A stretch of DNA of 64,000 nt from Lineus longissimus (Eukaryota; Nemertea; Pilidiophora; Heteronemertea; Lineidae): NCBI RefSeq assembly GCF_910592395.1, contig NC_088326.1:129001-193000 (forward strand), read 5' to 3'. The stretch's first letter is position 1, and every line of letters starts with the position of its first letter. The position numbers and the translations under genes are program-made. Under the pieces are notes generated by a model. It saw nothing but the letters and a program-made list of their open reading frames with translations. It was not told where the DNA came from and did not search any database. Positions 24,001 to 37,400 of this stretch are shown here, in pieces.

Positions 24001-25552
24001 TCCTCTTCACATTGTTGTGATGAGTCACATGGGCTGAAGTGATGCTAGTTGTCATCACTTATACACAATCATTGTCTGTCGCTGTACAACATGTAGTGTC
24101 CTCCGGTGGAACTTTTCAAGGGGCTTGCCATATTGACAATGAACCTGCATGCCTGAGCCTAGAATCTGGATGCAATATTGCATGGCATGGCAGAGTTCAC
24201 ATATGGCATGGCTTGGCGTTATTTGTTGAGTGGTGGATTTGATCCGTGATCAGGATCTCTAGCATTAGTGCCCATCCTCTTTGTAACAAAAGTTATCCTT
24301 TTGATCCGATTTGGATCAGCTTTCCAGGATGTTTGAGGTTTGTTGTTGATCTGCTAAACTTGTCTCTCTTAGATTGGAACCCTTTGTTGGGCTAATCCTC
24401 CTTGGAATAGCGCAAGAATGCCAGCATCTCAATGAGGAGGAATGTGAGAGCCCCTGGCGTATCAAAGGGGAGTCTCCCACCAGTTGATCAGGGTTGTGAA
24501 GGAGTGTAAATGGATGCTGGCTAGGGTTCAGTTATATGGATATGGAGTGAAAGCCTCCATTGAAGGATCATGGACAAAAGCGCCAATTCCCATTGTCCTA
24601 TAAAACCTGATCAGAACTACTAATTAACTGTCAAAACCTGGACATCGTCTATCACTGAATGTTTCATGAGGATGGGGCTGCTTTAATCAGCACCCATCTG
24701 CTCATCAGTCACAATCAGCAGCCAGGTTACCCGACATATTCTGCAGTTGGACAATACCCAGTCGGGCCCCTCTCGTTGGACAATACCCTGTTGGGTCGGG
24801 CCGTGTGTGTGACATGCAGTCGCCGTGGTTACATATCAAAGCTTCTTCATCATCTCTATGGTCTACTGGCTTTGAATGATAACAAGAAACACGAATGTGA
24901 AAGACCCTGGTTTGATCTATCGAGAAATAATTATGATACATGGGAAGTGGATCGTGATGCTGGACTGGTTTCTTTTCTGATTGTGCTCTCGTGAGGCTGT
25001 CACACAAAAACGATAGTCTGTCATGTCTGCAAGTCTTTTGACCAAATGGTGTTTGACCCAGTTGTCTGAGTAGAGATGAAAGCTTACTTGTCTTCACAGG
25101 TTGTAGCGATGACTGAGGCTAGTCGCACCTCAGATGGACACCAGAAATGTTAGAGTTTGTGTCGCATGTGATAATTATCACAGCTTGCTGTAACATCGTT
25201 AGTTGGCGGGGGGGGGGGGGCTTTATTCCTTCAGAAATACATGTATTGGCTTTCCTTTATGAGCCCCATCCTACACAATCCGTCACACACTTACAGAGTG
25301 TGTTGGGTCAGAAGTTTAAGTCCTCCCTTTGTATTATTTGTATAGAAATAGGAAGTCTGATTAGTCAGAAAGCGAGTGGAGATTATTGAATGACATTACA
25401 ACCGGTTACTTTGGGTAAATCATGAACAGGGTGTGTTACTAAGTGGTGTTGTGATATGTCGGGCCTTTTACAGTCACATTGGCCATGATAGCTGTCACAA
25501 GACGAACCAGACACTTTCTTTTGAAGTGAGGTCAAGGCATGTTGGTGCGGTG

Positions 25553-25699
25553 GTGGTCCCGAATGACCCGGTTTTGTGGTCCTGAATGACCTGGTTCTGT
25601 GGTCCTGAATGACCTGGTTCTGTGGTCCTGAATGACCTGGTTCTGTGGTCCTGAATGACCTGGTTCTGTGGTCCTGAATGACCTGGTTCTGTGGTCCTG
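25553..25699. repeat. 23-bp minisatellite, six copies
   Basis: Unit with core GTCCTGAATGACCTGGTTC, period 23 bp. The first copy is diverged (CCCGAATGACCCGG), the rest nearly identical. Open frames across it are by-products of the repeat. Confidence 0.95.
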
Positions 25700-26384
25700 G
25701 CATCTGGCATCTTTGTCAATGAGATCCCACACCGAGGTTGCTTCTGGTCAATGACTTTATTTCAAGTTGAATATCTCTGGTGAAAGGTAGACTTATATCA
25801 ATGCACTGACCTCCTTGGCCAGGTGCCCCAGGCCGATACCTATCTTTCCTGTCTGTTGAAAGTGCTTATTTTCAGTTTCACTTTCTTTGGGGTTTGGTGC
25901 TGGCAAATTGCGGCTACCTGCATGTAGATATTCTGGTGTTGAAGGGTTTAAAAAGAGAACCGAAGTAAGCTAACAGGCCACTGCCTGAGGGTGATCACTG
26001 GCCGGTCATGTGTATGTGTTGAGTCATTGAATGGCATCACGGTGGTATCCATCCTAACATATTGATATTTGATGCTGATGGAGTTTGACATGGGGTCACT
26101 GCTAGTTGAGGTTCATGTGTGGTTTACCAGCTCATACAGGTGGTCCACAAAACAAAACTAAGGATAGGTGTCATATCCCATCAGCCTTCAGATCATGACG
26201 ATGGACTTATCGTGTTGTGTCACCAGCATGATCATGCGGGTTGTCGAGCAAGATGCAGGCGTCGAATGGATTTGGAAGGACTGAGAATACGTCCATCCCC
26301 AAACCTCGTCCCCAGCTGCCCGTCTAATCTGTTAGAATGATTGCTCCAATGACTCTAAATGTTTACTTTGGTTTCTCGTTTCAG

Positions 26385-26427
26385 ACTGCTGTGTGGATTG
26401 CGGGATGCGTTATTCTACTTTATTCGG
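26385..26427 (+). other. Possible 43-nt exon, perhaps 5' untranslated
   Basis: A strong acceptor (TTTCTCGTTTCAG) and a strong donor (CGG|GTAAGT) bracket 43 nt. It could be an untranslated first or second exon of the gene starting at 28498, or chance. Confidence 0.2.
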
Positions 26428-28497
26428 GTAAGTTTCTTGACATCCTCGATCCTCGATCCTCTTCACATCCTCCACTGTCAGTGGCAGTGTTTTCCCTGTG
26501 GCATTTTGTGTGAGAATTCTTCAATAGCTGACAGAAACCTTCTGCCAATCTGTCCAATACAATAATTAGTCTCCAATGACCTTATTAACTTCTGTCCCAT
26601 GATGGAATTAGGAGGGGGTGCACAAAGAGGACTAATGCACATTATTGAATAAGCAGAATGTGCCATTTTCATGCAATGCAAGAGATGAGAGATGCAAAAT
26701 CAATAACTTGGGTGATACAGTTCATAATTTTGGCGAGTCTGGTGAAATGTCAGTTCTCCCTGCTGGGATGTGACTAAAGCTTTGGTGCAAAGTAATTACT
26801 CAGTGCACAATTGTTGGTTGTGTGAAAGTATACAGGGTCAGTACAGTTGATTCTATGCATCAATACGGCCATTTACACTAGCTTGCAGCCAACAAAACCT
26901 ATTTACTTTCGATCAGGTTTATCCTGATTCCAAACCAGACGTGGTCTGAAGCCAATGCACCAAGTTTCATGACCTCACCGCATGCAGTGGTTCTTCAGCT
27001 GCACTACTCTGACAGCCCGGCATCAGAACAGTGGGATGGTTGCACAAAAAGACTTGTGTGTGTTTGCTTTGAAAAAATGATCTGCTTACTTTTATCTTGA
27101 CTATACATGTAAGCGAATACAATAGAATGTCCACTGATAACCAATGATGACATGCACCCATTGACTCCATGCCTCTCAGTATTCATCGATTGGAAAAAAC
27201 CCTTCAGGAAAGATATTGATAACGGCCTGTTCTCGCCAGCTTGCTGCATACCTTGTGTTTGCTCCAGATGAAAGACAAGCTTGTCCTTCATTGAGGACTA
27301 ACAGTCAGAGCTCACTCCCCAGAAACTCAAGCCGGATTTTGTATCTGGTTACATAGACCAATTAGAATAAGTATAATCTAATTTTCAAGAAGTGGGCTTG
27401 TCTGCTCTCTATGAAATATCTCACCATGAATTACCTTGTGGTTGCAACTCACGTCTTGCCGAGAAGACGTAAAAAAGTGTGACTAACCACTTGAGAATGA
27501 TATGGGTTGGTTAAGAGAAGAGTGGGAAGTCAGTCAAAAAGAATCTCGGCTAGATTCCGCAGCTCTGCCGATGAAAAGGTTATCAATTCTCCAATTGCAT
27601 TATAGAATGGGAGCACTTGACGTTATTAAATTTGAGGAACAGGTCAATATCGGTTTATTGAGCTTGTTGAAAGTGACATGGCAAATACCTTGGCAAATTG
27701 GAGTATGTTTACTGAAATGCTGAGCACATGTCTGATTGATGTGTTGATGTTATGTGTATCCATGTTAATGCAATGAGGAAGTACTTCACACTTTCTTTGT
27801 GTAAAAACGGAGTTTGAATACGTAACTTAGTCGGTTTTTTTTGGAAACGTGCGTTTTGTTTCAACAAAGCCAGAAAAAATTCCATGTTGACCATTCATCT
27901 CTAATAAAAAGTGGTCTTCAATCAGGTTGTTCAGGATATTACATGAATCAATTGACACTAATTGATGACTGTGTTTGATTGACAGATTGGTGACGCAGAT
28001 CAATTTGTAATTCATGGAAAGTAGGACATATAGCTCTCCCACAAATAATTATGCAAGAGATTGAATGGAATGTTGTGTGCTATCAGGGCAGTATGTTGTG
28101 TGTTTTGGGTCCAACAGATCCAGCTTGATATATCATGTCACTACTGAGTGTTGGCACACCAACAGTCTCTAGACATAGCACAGAATCTCCACACATAAGT
28201 CTCTTAATATATGATGTACTTGACCTTATCTGAGCATACCCAGATAATGTTCTTATATATACTTTACAAGCAATTCCATGAAAACAGGACATGAATGCCT
28301 CCACAATATTATGTAATCGGTTGTATTTTCTGATACCAGTGTTGTGAATATGACTATATAAGATAACACTTGCATTGACATCCCAGTTGGGACCTAATAG
28401 AGAGGTCTATGCAACATTCCTTCTGCTCCTGAAATCATGCTGATGCAGCAATATCTAACATCACATCACATGCCACACTTGAATAACCAGATCTGAA

Positions 28498-31400
28498 ATG
28501 CAGATGCCCGCGTTCTCGTGGGTACGACTCCTGTGTTCATTGATTTTGGTCCGTCTGCTTGGTGAGTTCACACTTGTACTGAATAACGCCGGGCTGGTTG
28601 GTAGGCTGGGCGCACTTGTACTGAATGACGCCGGGCTGGTCGGTAGATTGGGCGATGCAATCGCATGCTATGTTTGTTACAGGCCATTTGATTGCATGGA
28701 TCTTGGGATCCTTATGCTGTCAAGGGCTGCCCAAATGAACCCCGCCCGGGGTGTTTTCTGGCTCAATGGCTGAAAAATGAGAGCATGTCTGCCATCATTA
28801 TTTACAGATGATCCCAATTCATATGTCGTGTTTCCCGAGTTACATTTGCACATTTCCTCCAAAGTAACATGAGCGTGATGACTTTTGTGTCGTGTCAGAT
28901 GTAGCGAATTACCCGCCATCTTGCAATTACGGGGTGAATTCGATGAAAAGTTGGCGATGACATGCCAATGCCAGCCCCACTCAGAGCAATTACGAGCTCT
29001 TCTCCAATTTTCAGTCATTTTGTTAGAAATTCAATATTTGAACTGAACCAGCTTCTGTAGGAGAGATGAACAATTTTAACCCAAATTTGCCAATTTTTCC
29101 CAAAATTGTGCAGAATTGGCTCAAGATTATGGTACAATTCATGATGGTCGAAAAAAGATTTCTCACATGTTTTTCTTTGAATAATTAAGCTGATATGCAA
29201 TCTTGAGTTTGCTTCTCTCTGATACCGGATTCATGCCTGGCATTTTACATTCAAGCATTTGTACCAAGTACAAAGAATCTCAATTTAGGGCCAAAGTGAC
29301 TTGCCCAAGATCACAAGCGATATGGTTTTGAGTATCCTAACCATTCTGCCCATCACATTATGAATCAGAAGTGATGAGGCGAAAAATAAATTGTCAAGAT
29401 AGATGGGGTCATTTATGGGGCTGACTAATCCAGATCGCTACATGTACACTAGAGAATACTGATAGCATTTATCACAGTTTATCAATCCCTGACAATGCAG
29501 GCTGGTAGGAGAATGAAATCACCATATCAAACTCCACCTGATGTGCTCCAGACTTGCCCGACAGGAATCGCCACCCTCTTTAAAGCGCTTGCATTGCCAA
29601 AAATCACGTTTTCATGTCAAACAAACTTCTGATCGCGTGACAAGTTGAGTGTCGCGTGTCGTCATTGGTTGTGTCAGACATCTATCAATAGTATCATGAT
29701 CAAGGTATGACCTGTCAGACTTCATGCAACACTCACTTCTTCATCAGCTCAGCCCACCTTTGGGTGCCACTGCCATTAGATAGTGGTTCATAGGCCTTGT
29801 GAGCTCAGCCAGAGAGGGTTAATCAACAGCTACCATGACTTCTACATTTTGCTCGATGATAAATCAGGTGCCTGGTATGAGATATCACGATTAATCAGAA
29901 AGTTAATGCATGACTAACTTATCAAAAAGCAACTGTTGCACCAATTAATCGTTGGTGAATGTTGAAGAGTTGTGTTTCCTGTTCCAATTCACCAAGTCAG
30001 CATCCCCCCCTCACTCTATGTCACTGCTGTTTTCGACGGACCAGCAATGCGGCCGCAGCAGAAATATGATCAGTTTGCTCAGGCAGAATTACTGGTTATC
30101 AAAATCGGCCGAGGGCTGAATTAGTGATTAGTAGGCAAGGTGGTTATTAATGGCAGAGACTGTTTGGACACCATACTTCACTGTGTACTTCAGGCAGTTT
30201 GTACTGATACAGAATGTCACTTTGAGACAACTTCATCTGACTGTTCTAAGGCAATGGCTCTTTTCCAATTTTTCTGATCGAAAAAAACCTTTGAAATGTA
30301 ATAAACTTAGTCAAGCAGGTTTCTGGCTTCTTGAAATATTTTGAAAAAAAATCAATCCTGTTATCTTTGCGTCAGTTCTTGATCCAACTTGAAAACCAGA
30401 TTGGTTTTCTTGGAATATTCAGCGTTTTTTTCATCGTAAAGGAAATGGTTTCGCTCAGTTGAGAGATACCCCCAATCTAATGGCAGGTTTTTCAAGTAAG
30501 GAGAAAACGATCTCTTTTACCATCGCCAGAAAGCTCGGCAGCTGTCATCCATTGGACTTGATTATCCCATCCTGTCGTGGTTTTTCTGCTAAATGGACCT
30601 GCATCTGCCGAGGATGTGGTTTCAGTGTTTCCGACACCGTTTCCGTAGCAACTGTTGGTTTTGTGTCCCCAGGGTTAGGATGTAACAGGATGTTGTAAAA
30701 AAGTTCCGCAGAGTTCTAGAATTTCAGTCGCTGTTGTTACTTGTAAAGGTTAACGTTAGCACATCCCGTGGAATGCTCGTTTTTCCTACAGACATTGTTA
30801 CATTGTTTTCTGGGTTATGTTGCTTGTATATTGTCAACAGTAAACATTATGCTGCACTCAATGTTCGTAAAAACACCTTTCACAATTTCAACAAAACCAA
30901 TTTCAACGAATCGGTAAATTGCCAAATTCCCGCAGAAATCAGCCTTGAGAACCTTGTCCCTCACAAGTGAGGTTCACCACCGCCAATGACATTTAATATT
31001 GCCATAAGCTACTTGTCAGAAGTACCGCAGATAATTAAACTACCATTTCGCCAAATCTCCATTGCGTAAAAGTCGACGCGTAGCGTTAATCTCATCTGAC
31101 AATCGCTGGCCCTGTGGTCCTATTTTTATACGCACCCAGTGTTCTCCGGGTTTTTTATAGAAGCTGTCAATATCATAACCGTCTTTCAAGGAATCAGCGT
31201 GAAAGTGGTGATTGCGAGGTTGATGTGAACATTTTCAAATTTTTTTGTCATTCAGCAAGCCTGCCACACTCAAAATCACTGAAAACCCAGAATAAAAAGA
31301 ATAAAAAGACTTGTTGATGCTGCACCATATAGCTTGAGATTCTCTCTTAATGTCGTGATCATTCTGTAAAGTAAACAAATAACACGGGAATTAATACTCT

Positions 31401-34400
31401 CAATCGCCTGTGGCTAAATGCCATGGTGATTAGTCAAGTTGTAACATCTCCCCGATGTCTCCCTGTCAGCAGTTGTCATCCAATAGAAAGGTGACACTAA
31501 AAGCTTGTGGTGACAGGATCTCATTGTGATATTGTGGCTGCCACATTGCTTCATTTCCAAGACAACATCTCCTGAAATCGCATTTCAGTTGTTTGTTTTG
31601 AGTTAACCGTAGCAACGTGACATTTTGTAAGATGACCATGTGACATTTTCTGATGGTGCCTCTGGTGATGAAAAGTGGAGGTATTTGGTTGACAGAGTTC
31701 AACCAAAGTTGGCCTGTTGTTGTGTTCATCTGCAGAAACTCTTGTGAGTGTTCAGAATGGTTGGATACCTAGACGGTAAGTGGCGCTTATGTTCAATTTT
31801 CACAGCGCTAATTCAACAGAACGTTTCTTTATTCAAATATTCAAATCTTCAAAATGTAAAATCTGAACACCAGAACTTCATATCCAGATATCCCTGAACT
31901 TGTTGCTTCACCTTCCAACCTCCGGCTATTAACTTTGTGTGATTACTGTTTACTCAGTGCACAGTAATGGTTCCTTGAGTGTGTGGCTTGCTGAACAAGA
32001 CTAATATGTACACTGTTCATTGCCGCGAGCGTTGGGATTACACAGTTAATCAGGAAGAAACTAGCTGATCCTGAGCTGTCATCATGAGGGCTGTTTGCCC
32101 ACTTCAGACAGTCTGCTCTTGAATAGTTGCTCCAACCAAATAGTAAGCCATCGATCGAATCTTGTGGCCCGGGATCCCCTCCCTCCATGCTGGGAGAATG
32201 GTTTTACCGCCGAGAGCTCTTGCCGACCAGCTTCAAGAGTACCTTATGACACCATCAGTGCTGAATCAAGGTACTCTAGAATAATAGTCGCCCCTGCCCA
32301 GACCATGGATATTCATACCACTCCAATCCTTGCCACTTGAACATAGCTCAGGGAAATCGGCATCATTGCGATCGTGGAATAGAATGATCATACAATTGGT
32401 CGAATGATTCTATTTAGCCCGTCGATTGGTATCGGGCTGCAAACGCCAGCGGAAAATCATAACAAATTTCTCCAAATTATCGGCTGGTGTGAAAAAATTG
32501 GTATAATAGTCGTATAACTGGTACGAGAAATTGTTTCTGATGTGTAAAATCAGCGCAGTAATGTCGTCAACGCTCGCACAACTGGCTGCTTCTGATTGGT
32601 TTACGTTACGAAAAATAACTTATGATTGATTCGTTAGCTTTCTGAGCGATCACTCTAGCTCTCTGAGCGAATACTCTAGCTCTCTGAGCAATCACTCTAG
32701 CTCTCTGAGCGATCACTCTAGCTCTCTGAGCGAATACTCTAGCTCTCTGAGCAATCACTCTAGCTCTCTGAGTGATCACTCTAGCTCTCTGAGTGATCAC
32801 TCTAGCTCTCTGAGCGATCACTCTAGCTCTCTGAGCGATCACTCTAGCTCTCTGAGTGATCACTCTAGCTCTCTGAGCGATCACTCCAGCTCTCTGAGCG
32901 ATCACTCCAGCTCTCTGAGCGATCACTCCAGCTCTCTGAGCGATCACTCCAGCTCTCTGAGCGATCACTCTCGCTCTCTGAGCGATCACTCTCGCTCTCT
33001 GAGCGATCACTCTCGCTCTCTGAGCGATCACTCTCGCTCTCTGAGCGATCACTCTAGCTCTCTGAGCGATCACTCTTAGTCTGATTTTTTGTGAATCTGG
33101 AAGATAAAAATGGATTTTCACAATTCCTCCCTTGTTTGGAAGATTGCAAAACGTCAAAAACAATCTAGATTTCTGTATCAAGAAAATGGCGTTCTGAGAA
33201 ACACTTGGCCAGTCGATTGTATGTGAGATATCATTCCTATTTTCCTCCTCTTAGAATTAGACTGGAACCAAGTTACATTCCTACTTTTAATCCCATCTAA
33301 CTGAACCAGTTGCTGCCTAGTTCATACCAGCTTCAAACAACCCAGATAAATATACCCATCATTACTGCTTACTAAACAACCGAGTTATTATCTCTATCTT
33401 AAAAATAGTATCCATTCAATATGGTTTTTCAGTCTGTTCTGTAGCGATTAATTAATTGGCCACAGGGGGCACTCATACACAGTTTATGGTAGCAAATTGT
33501 AAAATACTAACAGTTTATAAAACAGTCTGTGCTTATTTATGGTGGGGGTATTAATTCCTTGATAGGGCTAATTACCTAATTAATGAAGTTAAGTGCTGTG
33601 AGGCCAAGCTCCTAATGTACTTGTAGTGGAAGAGGAAATGTACGCATTTAGCTGAATGTCCTGTGGCCAATTATACTTGTGAACTGGAACATTGAAGGGT
33701 GGCTTTAGGTTTAGAGACGGCTTGCCAACAAGGTCACTCAGGCCTATCTGATTGTGCAGATACTCAGTCTGTCTGTTTGTACACATGATTGTCGAGTGAT
33801 CATGACACAGAAAAGATGTGAAACATCATATCATTAAATAGAGATAGAGTAATGGCAGTATGTATCAATCACCGTCATCAGTTTGTCACAAGGATACTGA
33901 TAATGACGGGATGTTTACTGGCGATTTCCTGACCTGGTTTTGTGCTCATCGTCACTGGACGGCGAGTTATGTCGCACCATCATAATCTCAGAGCCTTGAG
34001 TGTCTGGAAGACGATATAGGGTGCATTGTTTACATGAATTTTCCATCAAGTCATCAAGGCAGTGTGTTCCGATCAGACGACATCAAATGCATCTTTGTCT
34101 TGCTAATCATACGATGATTAGACCACGATTAACATGTTAGTGCAACCATGACATGGAACAGCTGTCCAGAGATCGCCAAGGTGACATGTCACTGTGTCAT
34201 TTCCCAATGTCCTATCAGGTCATGTCATTTGCTGACATTTCCTATTTTTGTCAAGACAGGACATGGCATCTCTCCAGTTATTCATGACAACTTACCCGTC
34301 TTTGAATCCTGCTCGATGTCGCGTGGGGTTAGTGCCCAATATGATAGCTGTGTCACAGATATTGAGACTTGTTGCACTGGACTGGACACATCAGCAACAG

Positions 34401-37400
34401 AAACATGGCATTCATGGTCATTTCAATCGACTGACACCGATCTTAGCCTTCTGGTCGATCGCTCGCATCACTTTCTTGATCCAGACCTACAGATCTCCGT
34501 CCGGAGTTCCCAGTCGGTTCAATGACTCACAGAGTTATTGGCCATGTTTGTTTATGTCTCGCCTGAAGACCGAGACCAACGGTGCAATCTGAACTATGTT
34601 GCCTCTAGGGCTACAACAACTAAGGTGCGAGGGACTTGTCATCAGAGAGCAGGAGGGAAAGGTTAGGCCAATATGTGACAGCTTGTGAGGACATCCATCT
34701 TTGTTGTAGTTGTGTACCACCTCCAACAAGGTTGTCAAGGACAGCTTGTCTGCCTCTACTCAGCTCTACCACTGCCCTGGCCCTTTTGGGTGGTGGACCC
34801 GCTGTATTTCCCAATGAATTCCTCACAAGATGGAGCATAAACCAATCTCCTGTCGGTCAGCTTGTTAACCTGCCTAGCCTGTAGGATAGATCATGTCATC
34901 ATGGATCACTGTGCATAACTTATGATGTCAACCTTCACAGTTGTTGACAACATTTCTTTTCTGACACCACATCTACTAAACCAGCAAAAACCCACTTCAG
35001 TTGCTATCGGCCATCTTGCTAACCTGATCAAATCCATGTCTTTATTTAGATAGTAACCACAAGCAGCTTATCAAGCAGATCAGCTTGGCGTATTAATCGT
35101 GTGGTCAGGTGGAAGATCATGCTTCAACAAACCGATGGCATCAATGGTTCTTTGCCAAGACTGATATGATGTTGGGCTGAGATTCGGGCAGAGGTTGTGA
35201 ACTGTTTGTAGGATTACTTCAAGTTGTTGCATGTCGTTTGTCCAGCTTCTAGTACTGATCCATATTCACCACAATAAAGATGCACCTCTCTGGTTTGTGT
35301 TCAAAGCTTCGCCACAGATCTAGACGTTAAGTCACCTTGATGCCATCCCCAGAACACTTGCTTCCATTCATGAAGGGCCAAAGCGGAATTCTAATTTCTT
35401 GCACCACCCTGTACTGGTCCCATGATGATAAAACTAATCATGGATTCTTGATATCAACATGATTCAAGAGCGTAGCTATGCCGTTAATTATAATGAGCAG
35501 TTTACGATATTATTGATTTCTACTTAATGACATCAATCGCCTGTTTTAGGCTCTGTAGCTTATCTTGTAAAGCAACAATTCAGGTTTTAACCCTTTTGGT
35601 TCATTGCACGTATTTCATTGATTTCTTACCATCTGTAGCATGTATATGGCTATTAGGTCTTAGCGATATCAACAGGGATTTCATCAGAAGCTGGCTGCTT
35701 GAAAGGGTATCATCATTAACGACGAAATCCTATCACCTTTTCTGATTTAGCTGTGAACACCAGAGAGAGAGTCAGATGCCTCAAGCTAACAGGGCTAACA
35801 TCTTATCTGTCTCAAAGGACTCTGGTGCGCTGAGCTTTGAAGATAAAAGGTGATTGGAGATTCTATAAGGAAGAAGCGAGTTGATTAGATCAATGGAGAA
35901 TGAGCTTGGCGGGCACCTTATACCCTACACCTAGTAGGGCTATGCACTCTGTCAGTAACTCTCTGTCCGTACATATCCAAAGTAGCGTATTCTCAATGTT
36001 GTTAATGCATTTGTAAGCCTCGTGTTTTCCAGATAAATCTTACATATTCCTTTGATGTTTGTTCTGTAAGGAACGGAGGACACTCCCCCGTACGCCTACC
36101 AGTCTCCCGAGCTCCCTGGTTGTCGATTTCTTGTCATTGTGTAAAGGTGTCGGCTTTATGAAGTGTTAGTGAAGAGACTTATATGGTATGAATGGTCCAG
36201 ACTCAGTTTAGTCTAGGGCACCTGGTGACTCTACCCATGTTATGTATGTTACGAGTGGTGCGTATTTGCCAAATCTGGTGCACACTGCAACCACAGCCAT
36301 GTGGAGAGAAAGACTTATAACTAACATAACATCTTTCTTCCATTTTTCTTTGCAGTTCATTTGAGTGTCGGGGTGGCATCCCACTGCCAGCTTGATGACC
36401 CGAGCCAGGACGGCAAGCAGTGCTTGTTCGGTGGTGTGTGTAACCACAGCCATGCGGACTGGACAACCACATGTACCTGTGTCGAACAGAAATGCCAAGG
36501 TATGGAAAAGAAATTCACGTTGTCATTGTTCATTGTTGTTTTTGGCAACAAAAGCATTGTTTCATCAAGTTATTGTTTTCAAGATTGCAAGCCCGTAACA
36601 TCACTGGTGTATATTTAGACCAGCTTAGGCATTTAGGTGAATTTTTAAATTGACAATAGGTAAAGACAAGGTATCTTCACAGTAAACAGCCAACAAGAAA
36701 TGCTAGTACCGTGTAATGCTAGTACTGCTCGAGTGAAGAGATCTGCGATGGAAAGTGAAAGTGGAAGGAAAAAAGTGACAAAGGAAGCTGCCTATAAATG
36801 CTTTATTGTTTGTTGTTTTGCTTTCCAAGGTCTGTGAAACAAGTACTCTGTCTGGTGTTCTCTACTGCAGGTGACGAGAGGTCCCCTTTCTCATCTATAG
36901 ACTGTGTTCTGATCCTCTTTCTAAACCTAGAGTTTAGGAAAAACAAACAACAGGTCAAAGTCAAACCATGATGATGATGATGATAAATTTGTCAATGTTT
37001 TCTCCTCCAGTCTACATGGCTGACCTGTGCCGGACGACAGGTCTCGAGAAGTTCGACCTGAACGTGCCCTCTGGTGGCCGAGGTGTGATCTACTCACAGA
37101 TGGCGCAGTACTACATCCATCGTCACAAATTCATCATGTTTCTACATGCGCCACCTGGTGAGAGGATAACGTTTAAGGTATGAAGAGGTCGAGTGTGAGG
37201 GGGGAGACTGATAGTGACATCTGTGTTCAAGAGTAGCATACCGAATTGAGAATTGCCAAACTTTATTGACCTGACCATTTGATAGAAAGCTCTTGCTCTT
37301 TATTGACATGACCATTTGAGTGGTGATTAGAGTTCTGGTTAAATAATCCTTATCTGCTGAATGTTCTGAAACACACCCGCATACTGTGCACACATTCACA

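Larger units (their letters stand above)
21098..28497. other. 7.4-kb region without a supported gene
   Basis: No exon with recognisable protein and matching splice sites was found. Contents are a T15 tract near 22550, three copies of TCATCAAATGAGTGTTC at about 22677-22724, a G tract at 25207, a 23-bp minisatellite (25553-25699) and one possible 43-nt exon (26385). The interval probably serves as flank and promoter for the membrane-protein gene at 28498. Confidence 0.55.

Noticed and set aside
25383-25732. Minus-strand frames rich in GHSGPQNQVIQDHRTRSF
   Set aside because: Translation of the 23-bp minisatellite in alternative frames.
21098-28497. Scattered frames of 60-130 codons
   Set aside because: None shows a domain, codon regularity or paired splice sites. 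Their lengths are those expected by chance.
25553-33078. CRISPR-like regular arrays
   Set aside because: Units are contiguous with no unique spacers, no cas genes are present, and the genome is eukaryotic.
32606-33181. 191-codon minus-strand open frame with RVIAQRA repeats
   Set aside because: It exists only because the 21-bp minisatellite unit is a multiple of three. No start context, domain or splice support.
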